Shown here piece by piece: positions 46,374 to 55,106 of a stretch of 64,000 nucleotides of DNA; positions within the stretch are counted from its first letter, which is position 1; the number at the start of each line of letters is the position of its first letter. The stretch is from contig JAKVCA010000020.1 of the NCBI GenBank assembly GCA_022448315.1, forward strand, positions 1 through 64,000. The letters are read 5' to 3'. The notes under the pieces were generated by a model that saw nothing but the letters and a program-made list of their open reading frames with translations, did not search any database and was not told where the DNA came from. This stretch comes from Pirellulaceae bacterium. Its GTDB lineage: Bacteria; Planctomycetota; Planctomycetia; Pirellulales; Pirellulaceae. The position numbers and the translations under genes are program-made.

Positions 46374-47132
46374 CTAAGCGACAAGACGCATCTCGGCCGG
46401 AGCAGACTCACGGATGCCATCAACAAATTCTTCGAAGATTCGAATATCGAGTGCCGACGCCGCTGCACTTTCCGGGTGAAATTGAGTGCCTAATGCGAAC
46501 CATCCTGGCATTCGACTTTCAATCGCTTCAATCACGCCATCTGGACAGCGAGCGGTCACCTCAAAGCCGTCTGCAACCGCATCAATCGCCATGTGATGAC
46601 GACTGTTGACCCTGATTTCGCCATCTCCATAGACTCGATCCATGAGAGAGCCCGGTGTGATGTCGAGGCTGTGTCGGTGACTGGTGTCATGTGCATCACG
46701 ATGAGGAATGGCCTGCGGGAGATCCTCGGGAATATGGAAGTACAGATTTCCACCCAAAGTGACATTCAACAGTTGCAAGCCCGCTCCAATTCCCAAAACA
46801 GGCGTGCGTCGCTGGGCAATCCCTCGCATCAACTGACGATCGAAGGCTTCTCTTCGTTCGTCCATCAACCGCATCGCAGGGTGCAACATGAATCCGTCGT
46901 TCCGAGGGTTCAAATCAGCCCCTCCCACGAGGATCACACCATCCAAAGTCTCAAGGATCTGGTGAATATCGTCTTCATTGGCCAGCGGTGGAATCACCAC
47001 TGGGATACCGCCCACGTGACTTACGCAATCGAAATAACCGGCTGGCAAGCAGGTGAACGCGGGTGAGTCCCCTTTGGCGGCTCGATAGTCGGCATTGATG
47101 CCAATGAGTGGTTTGTTCTGCATTTCTGACAC
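46374..47132 (-). CDS. PuuD-like class I glutamine amidotransferase, nucleophile Cys replaced
   Basis: This 252-residue protein has the C26-family core: LDGVILVGGADLNP near 65, then PVLGIGAGLQLLNVTLGG near 111, NSRHHMAIDAVADGF near 176, and TQFHPESAA with His219 and Glu221. PuuD (gamma-glutamyl-GABA hydrolase) has P-V-L-G-I-C-R-G at the nucleophile elbow. Here the Cys position is Gly116. The His and Glu of the triad are kept. Hydrolysis by the usual route is therefore unlikely, and a binding or changed-chemistry role is inferred. It lies 178 bases upstream of, and co-directional with, an AnmK-like gene that also has lost key residues. Confidence 0.85.
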   Translation of the reverse strand: MSEMQNKPLIGINADYRAAKGDSPAFTCLPAGYFDCVSHVGGIPVVIPPLANEDDIHQILETLDGVILVGGADLNPRNDGFMLHPAMRLMDERREAFDRQLMRGIAQRRTPVLGIGAGLQLLNVTLGGNLYFHIPEDLPQAIPHRDAHDTSHRHSLDITPGSLMDRVYGDGEIRVNSRHHMAIDAVADGFEVTARCPDGVIEAIESRMPGWFALGTQFHPESAAASALDIRIFEEFVDGIRESAPAEMRLVA

Positions 47133-47713
47133 TCCCTTTCAGAAAAAAGACTCAGCATCTTCGCCGAGCAGGTAAAGAATGGACCATGTCGTCGACGATC
47201 CAGTCCTGTGAAAGTTGCCGGATCCAATCCATCGTTTTCTTCGATCGAAGAACTAAGAACCCGCAAGAGTGTCGCGATCCCATTTCATGGGCAACGTCTT
47301 CATGACGGCGCGTCTTCATGACGAATCCAAGTCTGTTAGAGCGAACTTGATTGGATCGAATGTCGTCCTGTGACATTCTGTATGACTTCCTGTCAGCTTT
47401 GCGTCACGGTTCCATCCGTGGCTAACTCGCTTACGCGATGGCTCTAAGTTAATCGGTTTTACGATTTCGGCAAGCAAAACGGCGCATCTAGTATCTCAAC
47501 GCAAGTGCTTGCACAACATAGGCTTATCGCGAAGTGAGTGCTAGCACAAAAGTCCTCTTTGGACGGCAACAAACCGGACCGACTCAAGACAACTTAAGTC
47601 TCTTTGCGAACACAACTTAGAACCAAGTCCTGTCCTTAAGCGTAAAAACGGGATAAAATCCGCCTCTCATCGTCGCGTCGCCAGCTCCCTGAAAAAAATT
47701 ACAGGTTTTTTCC
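47133..47713. other. Long intergenic region upstream of oleA-like gene
   Basis: About 580 bases between divergent genes. It holds two near-identical 13-bp palindromic boxes at 47504-47516 and 47537-47549. No gene or tRNA was seen. The frames found here are shadows. Confidence 0.5.
47504..47549. promoter_or_regulatory. Tandem palindromic boxes upstream of oleA-like gene
   Basis: AGTGCTTGCACAA (47504-47516) and AGTGCTAGCACAA (47537-47549) differ in one base and are each centred on GTGC-N2-GCAC. Their spacing of 33 bp is three helical turns, which would place two bound dimers on the same face of the DNA. The regulator is unknown. Confidence 0.4.
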
Positions 47714-48838
47714 ATGCGGTTTCAACAAGTCTGTATTGAATCTTTGGGGTACGTCCTCCCTGAAGAAGTGTTGACCAGTGATGACGTGGAACAACGACTG
47801 GAACCGCTCTACAAACGTCTTCGCCTACCGTCAGGCCGTTTGGAGTTGATGACAGGCATTCGCGAGAGGCGATTCTGGGCGGCGAACACGATGCCCAGTG
47901 ACTCGAGTATCCAAAGCTGCCGTCATGCGTTACGAGCCGCCGACCTTGCCCCTTCCCAAATTGGCGCTTTGATCCATGCCTCGGTCTGCCGCGACCACCT
48001 AGAGCCCGCCACCGCAAGTCGCGTCCACGACGAACTTGGACTGCCTTACGACTGCGTGATCTATGACGTTTCCAACGCTTGCCTTGGGATATTGAATGGC
48101 ATGCTGCAGGCGGCCAACATGATTGAACTTGGCCAGATCGACGCCGCTTTGGTCGTGGGCAGCGAGGGGAGTCGTGCTCTGGTCGAGACCACCATCGATT
48201 CGTTAAACCGAGATCCGTCATGGACTCGACGGAGTGTCAAACTGGCGGTCGCGTCCCTCACCATCGGCTCGGCCAGCGTCGCCGTCGCCCTGACGCATGA
48301 GTCGATTTCCCAAACGCAGAACCAGCTGCTGGGCGGTGCGGTCATGGCGAATACCGAACATCATCGCTTATGCCATAGCGGGTCCGACGAAGCCGCGTCG
48401 ACCGGCATGCAGCCGCTGATGACAACAGATTCTGAAAAGCTGATGGCCGAAGGGATCAAAACGGGGGCCGCCTGTTTCAACCGATTCAAAGAGACGCTCC
48501 ACTGGTCTCAAAACGACATCGACCGTTCGATTTGTCATCAGGTCGGGACCGCTCACAGGAAGTTGATGCTTGAAAGCCTGAATCTTCGTACCGAAACTGA
48601 TTTCGCGACGCTGGAATACCTCGGCAATACGGGCTCGGCGGCACTTCCCACCACGCTCGCGCTGGGGCTGGAATACGGTCACGTCAACAAGGGCGATCAA
48701 CTCGCGCTGCTGGGCATAGGATCGGGGATCAATTCGGTCATGCTGGGAGTGGATTGGCAACAGACATTGGTTGAGGGCACCGATCCCCATCGGAACCGAC
48801 GATTGTGGCAGGCCGATACGCAGGTCGGTACCGCCTGA
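47714..48838 (+). CDS. OleA-like thiolase, long-chain acyl condensing enzyme
   Basis: OleA performs a head-to-head, non-decarboxylative Claisen condensation of two acyl-CoAs, the first step in olefin and long-chain ketone synthesis. This 374-residue protein keeps Cys123 (SNACLGILNGM), His275 (CHQVG) and Asn305 (LGNTGSAALP). It also keeps the glutamate that distinguishes OleA from FabH, Glu97 in CRDHLEPATAS. RLELMTGIRERRFW and LLGIGSGINSVM match too. No oleB, oleC or oleD homologue is adjacent: the next gene is a VCBS protein. It may make ketones or a planctomycete lipid. Two repeated boxes lie about 165-210 bases upstream. Confidence 0.88.
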   Translation: MRFQQVCIESLGYVLPEEVLTSDDVEQRLEPLYKRLRLPSGRLELMTGIRERRFWAANTMPSDSSIQSCRHALRAADLAPSQIGALIHASVCRDHLEPATASRVHDELGLPYDCVIYDVSNACLGILNGMLQAANMIELGQIDAALVVGSEGSRALVETTIDSLNRDPSWTRRSVKLAVASLTIGSASVAVALTHESISQTQNQLLGGAVMANTEHHRLCHSGSDEAASTGMQPLMTTDSEKLMAEGIKTGAACFNRFKETLHWSQNDIDRSICHQVGTAHRKLMLESLNLRTETDFATLEYLGNTGSAALPTTLALGLEYGHVNKGDQLALLGIGSGINSVMLGVDWQQTLVEGTDPHRNRRLWQADTQVGTA

Positions 48839-48934
48839 AGTCATCTAAGCCATTGTCCCCCTTGTCACATCGCTCGGCCCCAAAAGGAGGGACGCCTCGA
48901 CTCAGGATTTCTCAGTCAAGTCATGGTGCAACAT

Positions 48935-48961
48935 TTGCCTTGGCGACGGTTCGAATATAAT
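48935..48961 (+). promoter_or_regulatory. Possible sigma-70-like promoter before the VCBS gene
   Basis: TTGCCT (48935-48940) and a perfect TATAAT (48956-48961) are spaced 15 bp apart. Transcription would start near 48968, close to the ATG at 48969, so either the message is leaderless or translation begins downstream. The spacing is short, so confidence is low. Confidence 0.3.
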
Positions 48962-48968
48962 AAGGTCA

Positions 48969-51527
48969 ATGAAACGGGGAGCGAACTCAATTCCAGTTTC
49001 CCTACCATCTCGACGGAGTGGCGTCATGCGATCATCTCATAGCCCAAGAAGACAGATCACCAACTGGAACGCGGGCGTCCAGTCCTCCGACGTTGCGAAC
49101 GTGGCAGGCAGACTCTCGATTCCTCGCCGCTCCGGGATCTGCTCGGCAATCCTACTTCTAGCCTTGTGCGTGGCGGCCTGTCGGCCTGACTCCGACACCT
49201 CCTCGAAAAACGACGGGACGTCAGCAGATCAGGCACGGGAAGACAGACTCGCCAGCGCAGAACTCGACGAGGATCGACAGCAGGAGATATGGGAGGCAGA
49301 AAGCGTAACGTTTCAGATGGAGCGTCGCTTTGGCTTCAGATTGAAGACCGCCATTATGGAGGGCGATCAGTCCTTTATCCGCTCCGCCTTCGGCGAAAAC
49401 TCAGTCATCGCCATTACCTCGGCCTCTCCTGTCATCAATAACCAAGCGGGCATCGAGGAAATCAAAATCCAAACGGTCGGTCCCGAGGACATGACGCCGA
49501 TCTCAGTGGAAGCGCTTGCCACGCAGTTCATCGACGATTTCTCTGCCTTTGAATCGGTTGACGGCAGCTCGTTCCGTGTCCTGCAAATCAAACGACGCTC
49601 TCCCGAACTCCCGACTTGGGACGCGGAGATTCTACTTTCGGTCCGGGGGGATGCGGCCGATGGACTTCGAAAGGAAGTGACCTGGATTCAAAATGTCGAG
49701 GTCGATTATTTCGACGATCAACCTTTGGACGAAACTGCAAGTTTCAAAAGATGGTCCATCGTCTCGAAAAAGACGAGTACGGGGCAACAGGAGATTTTCA
49801 TTGAAATCACAAGGGAATCGCTCCTTGAGGAAGCCTACTTGCCGGACAACTGGGAGGTCGATGTCGAGAAGACGGAACAGTACCGATTTCAATACGCGGT
49901 CGAAGACTTCGACGCGGACGGAAGACTTGACATTGCGGTCGCCGTGATGGATGGCCCTCCGTTTCTCTTGAAACATTATCCGGATGGGACGTTTCGCCAA
50001 GTCGCACTTGAACGCGGAATTCAGGTCAGTCGTCCCCTGGAAAATTTTTGCTGCTGCTGGCTGGATTTCGACAACGACAACGATCCTGACCTTGTCCTGG
50101 GTGATCGGGTCTATCAAAACGACGACGGCGTCTTTCGGGACGTGACCGAAGCATCTCAACTTGCGATCGACCCCTTTTGCATGGGCGCCGTGGTTGCCGA
50201 TTACGATCTGGATGGAGATCAAGACATCTACGTGATCTATCAGGTCGACCTGAGCAACATTGACGCGGAAGGGGCACAATGGGTCGATGATCGCATGACG
50301 GGCAAGGCGAATCGATTGTGGCAAAACGATGGCGCCGGTCATTTCAAAGATGTGACCGCTGAATCGCGTGCGGGCTCGGGCGGCCGCCACACCCATGCGG
50401 CAGCATGGTTTCATTTCGATGACGACCTGTACCCGGATCTCTATGTTGCCAACGACTTTGGATTGAACGTTGTTTTGAAGAATAATGGCGACGGCACATT
50501 CTCCGACGTCACTTCGGATTCTGACGCTGGCGGTTACTCGACCAGCATGGGGGTTGCGACGGGAGACCTCGACAACAATGGGACCAACGACATCTACGTG
50601 GCAAACATGTTTTCAAAGATGGGTCGCCGGATCATCGCCTACGTCTCGGAAAAAGACTATCCCGACGGAATTTACGAACAAATCGTGGGCTCCTGTGCCG
50701 GCAATCAACTCTACTCTCGAAACACCGGGACGAGTCCATTCACGGAATTGAGCGAGGATTCCGGGATCAACGGAGTCGGGTGGGCCTTCGGGCCGGCAAT
50801 GGCGGACTTTGACAACGACGGCCTGCTGGATATCTACGCGACAACCGGCTTCATGAGCTTCGACCGCACAAAGCCCGATGGCTGATCGTGCCTCTGGCGG
50901 GCTGTCGTGTCACAGCCCTTGGACCGCACCAAGCGAATCAAAGAACTTGGCCCTCTCGATCGTGAACTGGGGGAATTCTGGGTGGAAAACCCCTTCTTGA
51001 TGCCTCAAATGGGCGAAAATCTCAGTGCCTATGAAACCAACTGCCTGTTCATGAATCGCGGAGATCTGAAATTCGTTGACGGAAGCTTTTCCTCAAATGT
51101 CAACCTGGATTCCGACTCCCGCAGCGCCGTTCCAGCAGACTTTAACCGCGATGGCAAAGTGGACCTGCTTGTCGGAAGTGTCGGCGGGGGCCCCCTGAGA
51201 CTCTTCCGGAATCAGCTTCCCACCCGGAGTTGGCTCGGTGTTCGCCTTCGTGGATCTGATTCAAATGCCTCGGGCATCGGTGCCCGCCTCGTCTTCCATG
51301 TGAATGACAGGAAGATCTACAGAGACGTTTTCCCGGCCAACGGTTTCTTTGGAACCGCACCGTCAGAGCTTCTGGTCGGACTCGGGGAAGCGGCCGTCAT
51401 CGAGAAGATTGAAATTCGTTGGCCGAGCGGGCATGTTTCCGAAATCGATTCCGTGACACCTAATCGTTGGGTGGAGATTTTCGAAGATGATCGGGAACCT
51501 TCCGAAATCACACTTCAAGTGAACTGA
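48969..51527 (+). CDS. VCBS/ASPIC-UnbV lipoprotein with in-frame TGA, putative selenoprotein
   Basis: Two frames in the same phase (48969-50885 and 50907-51527) are one gene interrupted only by TGA at 50883-50885. Read through, it gives 852 residues with the TGA codon at 639. The N-terminus has a hydrophobic segment ending in VAAC, a lipobox, so an outer-surface lipoprotein is likely; the GTG at 49101 would give an ideal lipoprotein signal. FG-GAP/VCBS repeats with D-x-D-x-D-G turns (DFDADGRLDIAVAV, DYDLDGDQDIYV, DFDNDGLLDIYATTGF) run from about 310 to 635. The part after TGA, SCLWRAVVSQPLDRTKRI, carries on the domain and ends in an ASPIC/UnbV module (SWLGVRLRG, IEIRWPSG). The context is G-(TGA)-S-C, a U-x-C-like pair. 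Alternatives are a nonsense mutation or a sequencing error. Confidence 0.75.
50899..50918 (+). promoter_or_regulatory. SECIS-like hairpin after in-frame TGA
   Basis: The sequence pairs GGGCTGT (50899-50905) with ACAGCCC (50912-50918), a perfect 7-bp stem. The 6-base loop CGTGTC has G in its second position. The loop begins 20 nt after the TGA at 50883-50885. This spacing and shape fit what is known of bacterial SECIS elements (G in the first two loop positions, roughly 16-37 nt from UGA). It lies within the coding sequence, as bacterial SECIS elements do. Confidence 0.5.
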
Positions 51528-51597
51528 TCTTCCACCGCGAAAGAACCTATGACCCTCGATGACAAGGCGGAAAACAGGGGGCGCATCCAACCTGTCA

Positions 51598-53721
51598 TCA
51601 GGGCTTTCGCCGGACGGGCAGAATCCAAATCGCGTCGACGACGACAAATCCGTCCGTACTCTCATTGCTGACGCGAACCTCAATTTGGCCGTCCTCTTCC
51701 ACGCTGTATTGACCGATTTCGATAAACGCTTGCTCGAGGGTCGGCGGAGCTTTCTGGTTGACCAGAATTGAGCTGGGAACCTCACCCACGGTTACCGTCA
51801 CCGGGACGTTGGAGGCACGGTTTTGATGGGGCGTGTACGCAAAGCGAACCGAGTAAAGCCCCTCCGGAAGCTTGGAAAAAATGTAGCGGGCAGTCGCCTG
51901 TCCCTTTCCCTGGTCAGCATCGTGCAAATAGTTGTGCCCCACGAAGCCATCGACCGATCGACTGGGGAGCCAGATGCCCTTCAATTCAGCCCGATCCGTA
52001 TCCAGCCACCAGCCTTTAAGCTTCTTGGGATTGACGGTACCGCGTTCAGACTCGGGAACGTTCCAACTCAGAATCTGCCCGTCTTCGAGCAGGCGTTTCC
52101 GAAGCGGCTCATAGTGGAGATCGTGCAAATCCACTTGAGTTTCCATGGCGAGGCAAGCTGCGGTCGCTGCCGACTGTCCCAGAACCATAAAGACCGGCTC
52201 CATGCGAATCGATCCGTAAGCAATATGCGATGCGGAAAGACAAACCGGAACAATCAGGTTCCTGCATTGCGAGCGTCTCGGCAGAAGGCTTCCCAGACCA
52301 ACAGGGTAGGGGGGAAAGCCACCGACCTGAACATCCCCCTCATTCTGCGCCATACCGGAATCGTTCACGTAGCGTTGCACGTGATGCGAATCCATCGTGT
52401 AGGCCGCGAGGCCGACCGGTCGTTCCGCGACCTGCCTACCTTGGCAATGATTCTGATTCATGACCTCGGATCCGATCATGCGACGGGCTTCACGAATGTA
52501 CAACTGGTGGGACCAACCGCCATTGGCCTGAAACTCATCCCTGCAATTCCCCCAACGTCCGATTTCCGAGCGAATGGCACTGGGAACTCTCTCGTGATTG
52601 GCGAGCGTCCACATCAGCCCCTGCTGGTAAAGAAGATGCTTTTGATAAATCTCTTCTCGTTCTTCGTAGCTTGCTTCCGCCCAGCGATAGCTCTGGCCAA
52701 TAAAATCCGTGGAAAACCCCCGATTGTTGTTCGCGTCAGTTTTTCGATTCGGCATCATGATGGGGTTCCAAGGTGCCGTTTTCGCGCCAGCCTCAAAGTT
52801 CCGAAACAGAAGCTCATACGCCCGCTCGTCGTAACCCTCAGGTTTTTGAAACGGCAACTGATTGTCTTGATGATCCGTTACACACATCCGGAAACAGTAG
52901 GCCTGAACGCGATGATCCCCGTCGCCTTCAACGCCAGGACCAGCCGGGTCGATGCCGGGCAGCAAGCCACTCTCCGGTTTTCCCGGAACGACAAACGGAT
53001 CCACCCCAGGAACCAACTGGTGATGCCTCGCATACGCCGTCTGGATCCCATTGAGGGTCTCCTCGTAGCGATCATTGGGCTCTCGCCCCACGATATAGTC
53101 AACGTCTGCTGCTGCAAGCAAATCGCCCTCGTAAGTCGCATCAATAAAGATCTGCCCCGAAAGCTCCAGACCACTTTCCATACGGAGAGTCTGAATCGCA
53201 CCTTCAATCAGAGGCACACGCTGAAGCCGATTCAACCGTTCTTCTTCAAAGACCGTGATCTCTGGAAATTCTTTGAGCCAGGCTCGGAAAATCGCTTCAG
53301 CAACATGGGGTTCAAAAAACCACATGGCGTCTTCTCGCGGATCCTGTCGTCGATTGGTGTAGGCATTGGGCTGCTCGACTGTCCATGCAGATAGCTGACT
53401 ATAGTGCTGCTTCACGCGTTGATAAAACTCGCGTGAAAGTCCACCAATGGCCTGCTTGTTACCAATATCAGTCGCCCCCAAGCCACCGCTCGTCAGCCCA
53501 CCAAGATGAAGTCCGGGCTCGACCAATGCCACCGTCCGCCCCATTGTCGCGGCTTGAATGGCCGCGGTAATGCCGCCGCTGGTTCCACCATAAATCACAA
53601 CATCAAATTCCCGAGCGGTGGCCGCTGGGTTCAAACCTCCGAACATCAGGACCACGATCAAGAGACTCACAACCGCGGCTTTCCGCCTTGGGCCTTGATC
53701 ATGACGTTCCATTCGAATCAT
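51598..53721 (-). CDS. Exported FAD-dependent oxidoreductase with C-terminal golvesin-like domain
   Basis: This 707-residue protein has an N-terminal signal or anchor (about 14-36), then VVIYGGTSGGITAAIQAATMG (FAD dinucleotide loop) and HLGGLTSGGLGATDIGNK, which marks the PF12831 FAD-dependent oxidoreductase family common in planctomycetes. FIDATYEGDLLAAADV and the later IVPVCLSASHIAYGSIRMEPVFMVLGQSAATAA are typical of this family. The last 130 residues (from about 575) form a beta domain with YLHDADQGKGQATARYIF, similar to golvesin/xanthan lyase C-terminal domains that may bind carbohydrate. The substrate is unknown. A long open frame on the opposite strand is a codon-structure artefact. Confidence 0.86.
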   Translation of the reverse strand: MIRMERHDQGPRRKAAVVSLLIVVLMFGGLNPAATAREFDVVIYGGTSGGITAAIQAATMGRTVALVEPGLHLGGLTSGGLGATDIGNKQAIGGLSREFYQRVKQHYSQLSAWTVEQPNAYTNRRQDPREDAMWFFEPHVAEAIFRAWLKEFPEITVFEEERLNRLQRVPLIEGAIQTLRMESGLELSGQIFIDATYEGDLLAAADVDYIVGREPNDRYEETLNGIQTAYARHHQLVPGVDPFVVPGKPESGLLPGIDPAGPGVEGDGDHRVQAYCFRMCVTDHQDNQLPFQKPEGYDERAYELLFRNFEAGAKTAPWNPIMMPNRKTDANNNRGFSTDFIGQSYRWAEASYEEREEIYQKHLLYQQGLMWTLANHERVPSAIRSEIGRWGNCRDEFQANGGWSHQLYIREARRMIGSEVMNQNHCQGRQVAERPVGLAAYTMDSHHVQRYVNDSGMAQNEGDVQVGGFPPYPVGLGSLLPRRSQCRNLIVPVCLSASHIAYGSIRMEPVFMVLGQSAATAACLAMETQVDLHDLHYEPLRKRLLEDGQILSWNVPESERGTVNPKKLKGWWLDTDRAELKGIWLPSRSVDGFVGHNYLHDADQGKGQATARYIFSKLPEGLYSVRFAYTPHQNRASNVPVTVTVGEVPSSILVNQKAPPTLEQAFIEIGQYSVEEDGQIEVRVSNESTDGFVVVDAIWILPVRRKP

Positions 53722-53761
53722 CTGTCATTTCCTTCAATGCGAAAGGTGAACACTTCTGCCC

Positions 53762-53796
53762 AAAAAAAGCCCCGTTCCTAGGCGGAAACGGGGCTT
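53762..53796 (-). terminator. Intrinsic terminator of the LRR gene
   Basis: A 10-bp stem AAGCCCCGTT (53767-53776) and AACGGGGCTT (53787-53796) is followed on the minus strand by a U-tract (A-run 53762-53768). It lies just past the stop at 53825. Confidence 0.85.
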
Positions 53797-53824
53797 GGTG
53801 ATGCAGTTCGAATGACCGAGCTCA

Positions 53825-54661
53825 TCAGTCGGTAAGATTGATGCGGGCCCCCATCGACTGCAATTGCTTGATCTGCTCTTGCGCGGCAGCCCCGAGTGGA
53901 TTTCCCTTGAGATAGATCTTCCAGAAAGGTGCAAAGCGACGTTGACCTTCGAAATCCTTCTTGGCCATCTCCACCAAAACGGCAAGGTCGGTCAACTGGT
54001 TGTCCTGCAAAAACAACCAGCTCAAATCATCAAACTTGGCAATCGATTCCAAGCCCTCAAGCCCGTTACCCTTGAGATCAAGACTCGAAAGAAATTTCAG
54101 ATCTTGAATCGGCGTCAGATCTTTGACCTTGTTCCCATCAATGTAGAGAGACCAGATTTTATCCATGCCCTTCACGGGCTCGATGCTCGAAATTTCGTTT
54201 CCCGAAAGGTAAAGCGATCGCATCGCCTTCAACTCAGTCAGCGGCGCGATGTCTTTGACTTTATTGCCTGTCAATTCCAGGTACTGCATCCGCGTCAGAC
54301 CCTTCAGCGGAGCGATGTCTTCAATCTGGTTTTGACTCAAGGACAAAGACTGAAGAAGTTTAAGTTCTGACAAGGCAGACAGATCGCTGATCTCGTTTTT
54401 ACGAAGGTCCAGTTCAGCAAGGGCACGGCACTTTTCCAGCCCCTGCAAACTTTTGATCCCTTTCCCCACTCCCTTGATCACGGACAAGAACTTGACGTCC
54501 TCTTCGGTAATCGGCTCCTCATTGTAACGCTTGTCAAAAACGTAGCTCCGCACCACCTTTTCCAACGCCTTGTCTGGAAAGAGCTCTTGGGCTTCAACTT
54601 GAGAGGGTCTCGAAACGCACAAAAATCCAATCAAAAAACCAACGACGACTGCCAGTTTCAT
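53825..54661 (-). CDS. Secreted leucine-rich repeat protein
   Basis: GGAG six bases before the ATG at 54661 sets the start and gives 278 residues with a signal peptide (MKLAVVVGFLIGFLCVSRPS). About eight LRR units of 22-24 residues follow, such as LAELDLRKNEISDLSALSEL, LQSLSLSQNQIEDIAPLKGL and MRSLYLSGNEISSIEPVKGM, of the internalin-like SDI/DI type. The C-terminus ends with a non-repeat helix (FWKIYLKGNPLGAAAQEQIKQL). It is probably a protein-protein interaction module outside the cytoplasm. Function and partner are unknown. It has its own terminator. Confidence 0.88.
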   Translation of the reverse strand: MKLAVVVGFLIGFLCVSRPSQVEAQELFPDKALEKVVRSYVFDKRYNEEPITEEDVKFLSVIKGVGKGIKSLQGLEKCRALAELDLRKNEISDLSALSELKLLQSLSLSQNQIEDIAPLKGLTRMQYLELTGNKVKDIAPLTELKAMRSLYLSGNEISSIEPVKGMDKIWSLYIDGNKVKDLTPIQDLKFLSSLDLKGNGLEGLESIAKFDDLSWLFLQDNQLTDLAVLVEMAKKDFEGQRRFAPFWKIYLKGNPLGAAAQEQIKQLQSMGARINLTD

Positions 54662-55106
54662 GGAGAACTCCAGCGAAGGTGTTTCAAGGAGGGGAGGTGT
54701 CGACCTGTCAATCTGCACCGTGGGCAAGGTCGATCAATCTTCACCAACAAACATTGTCTTGATCACAAATTCTTTGCGCAGATTTTCATTCCGACGATTC
54801 ACTGCACAAGTAAACGGCAAACGTAAACGGCAAACGTAAACGGAATAAGCAAACGGCACAAGGATTCCAGAGCGAGCTATCGGCTTGACCGCCATCCGGT
54901 CCGGCTTGGATGGAATCGCTCGAAGGCCTCTCACCGAAATGAAAGTCGATGATAGGTCGAACACAAGAGTTTAGCAGAACCCCCGGTCAAAATCACATGA
55001 CTCGAAGAAACTGGCCTGCAAAGGCCTTTCGCCGCATCGCGGGGCATTGCTCTGGAAACTCTCCTGCCGACAAGCCTGCAGCGCCCCCACTCCCTTGGTA
55101 GGACCT
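54662..55106. other. Intergenic region with small tandem repeat
   Basis: No gene was recognised in these 445 bases. A 13-bp unit GTAAACGGCAAAC repeats twice plus a partial copy (54810-54843). The minus-strand open frame overlapping the repeat has no protein character. Confidence 0.5.
54810..54843. repeat. 13-bp tandem repeat, about 2.6 copies
   Basis: GTAAACGGCAAAC at 54810-54822 and 54823-54835, with GTAAACGG at 54836-54843. It lies in non-coding DNA. A variable-number locus is possible, but with so few copies nothing more can be said. Confidence 0.7.

Noticed and set aside
47537-47549. CIRCE (HrcA) element
   Set aside because: GAGTGCTA resembles one half-site, but the TTAGCACTC partner at 9-bp spacing is absent.
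50886-51527. Reading the downstream half of the VCBS gene as a separate gene from GTG at 50907
   Set aside because: Same frame as the upstream half, no ribosome binding site, and it would begin in the middle of a domain.
51823-53394. Long plus-strand open frame (523 codons) opposite the FAD oxidoreductase
   Set aside because: It is basic, lacks domains and mirrors the codon structure of the real minus-strand gene.
54734-54964. Minus-strand open frame over the 13-bp repeat
   Set aside because: No ribosome site or family; its middle is a translation of the tandem repeat.
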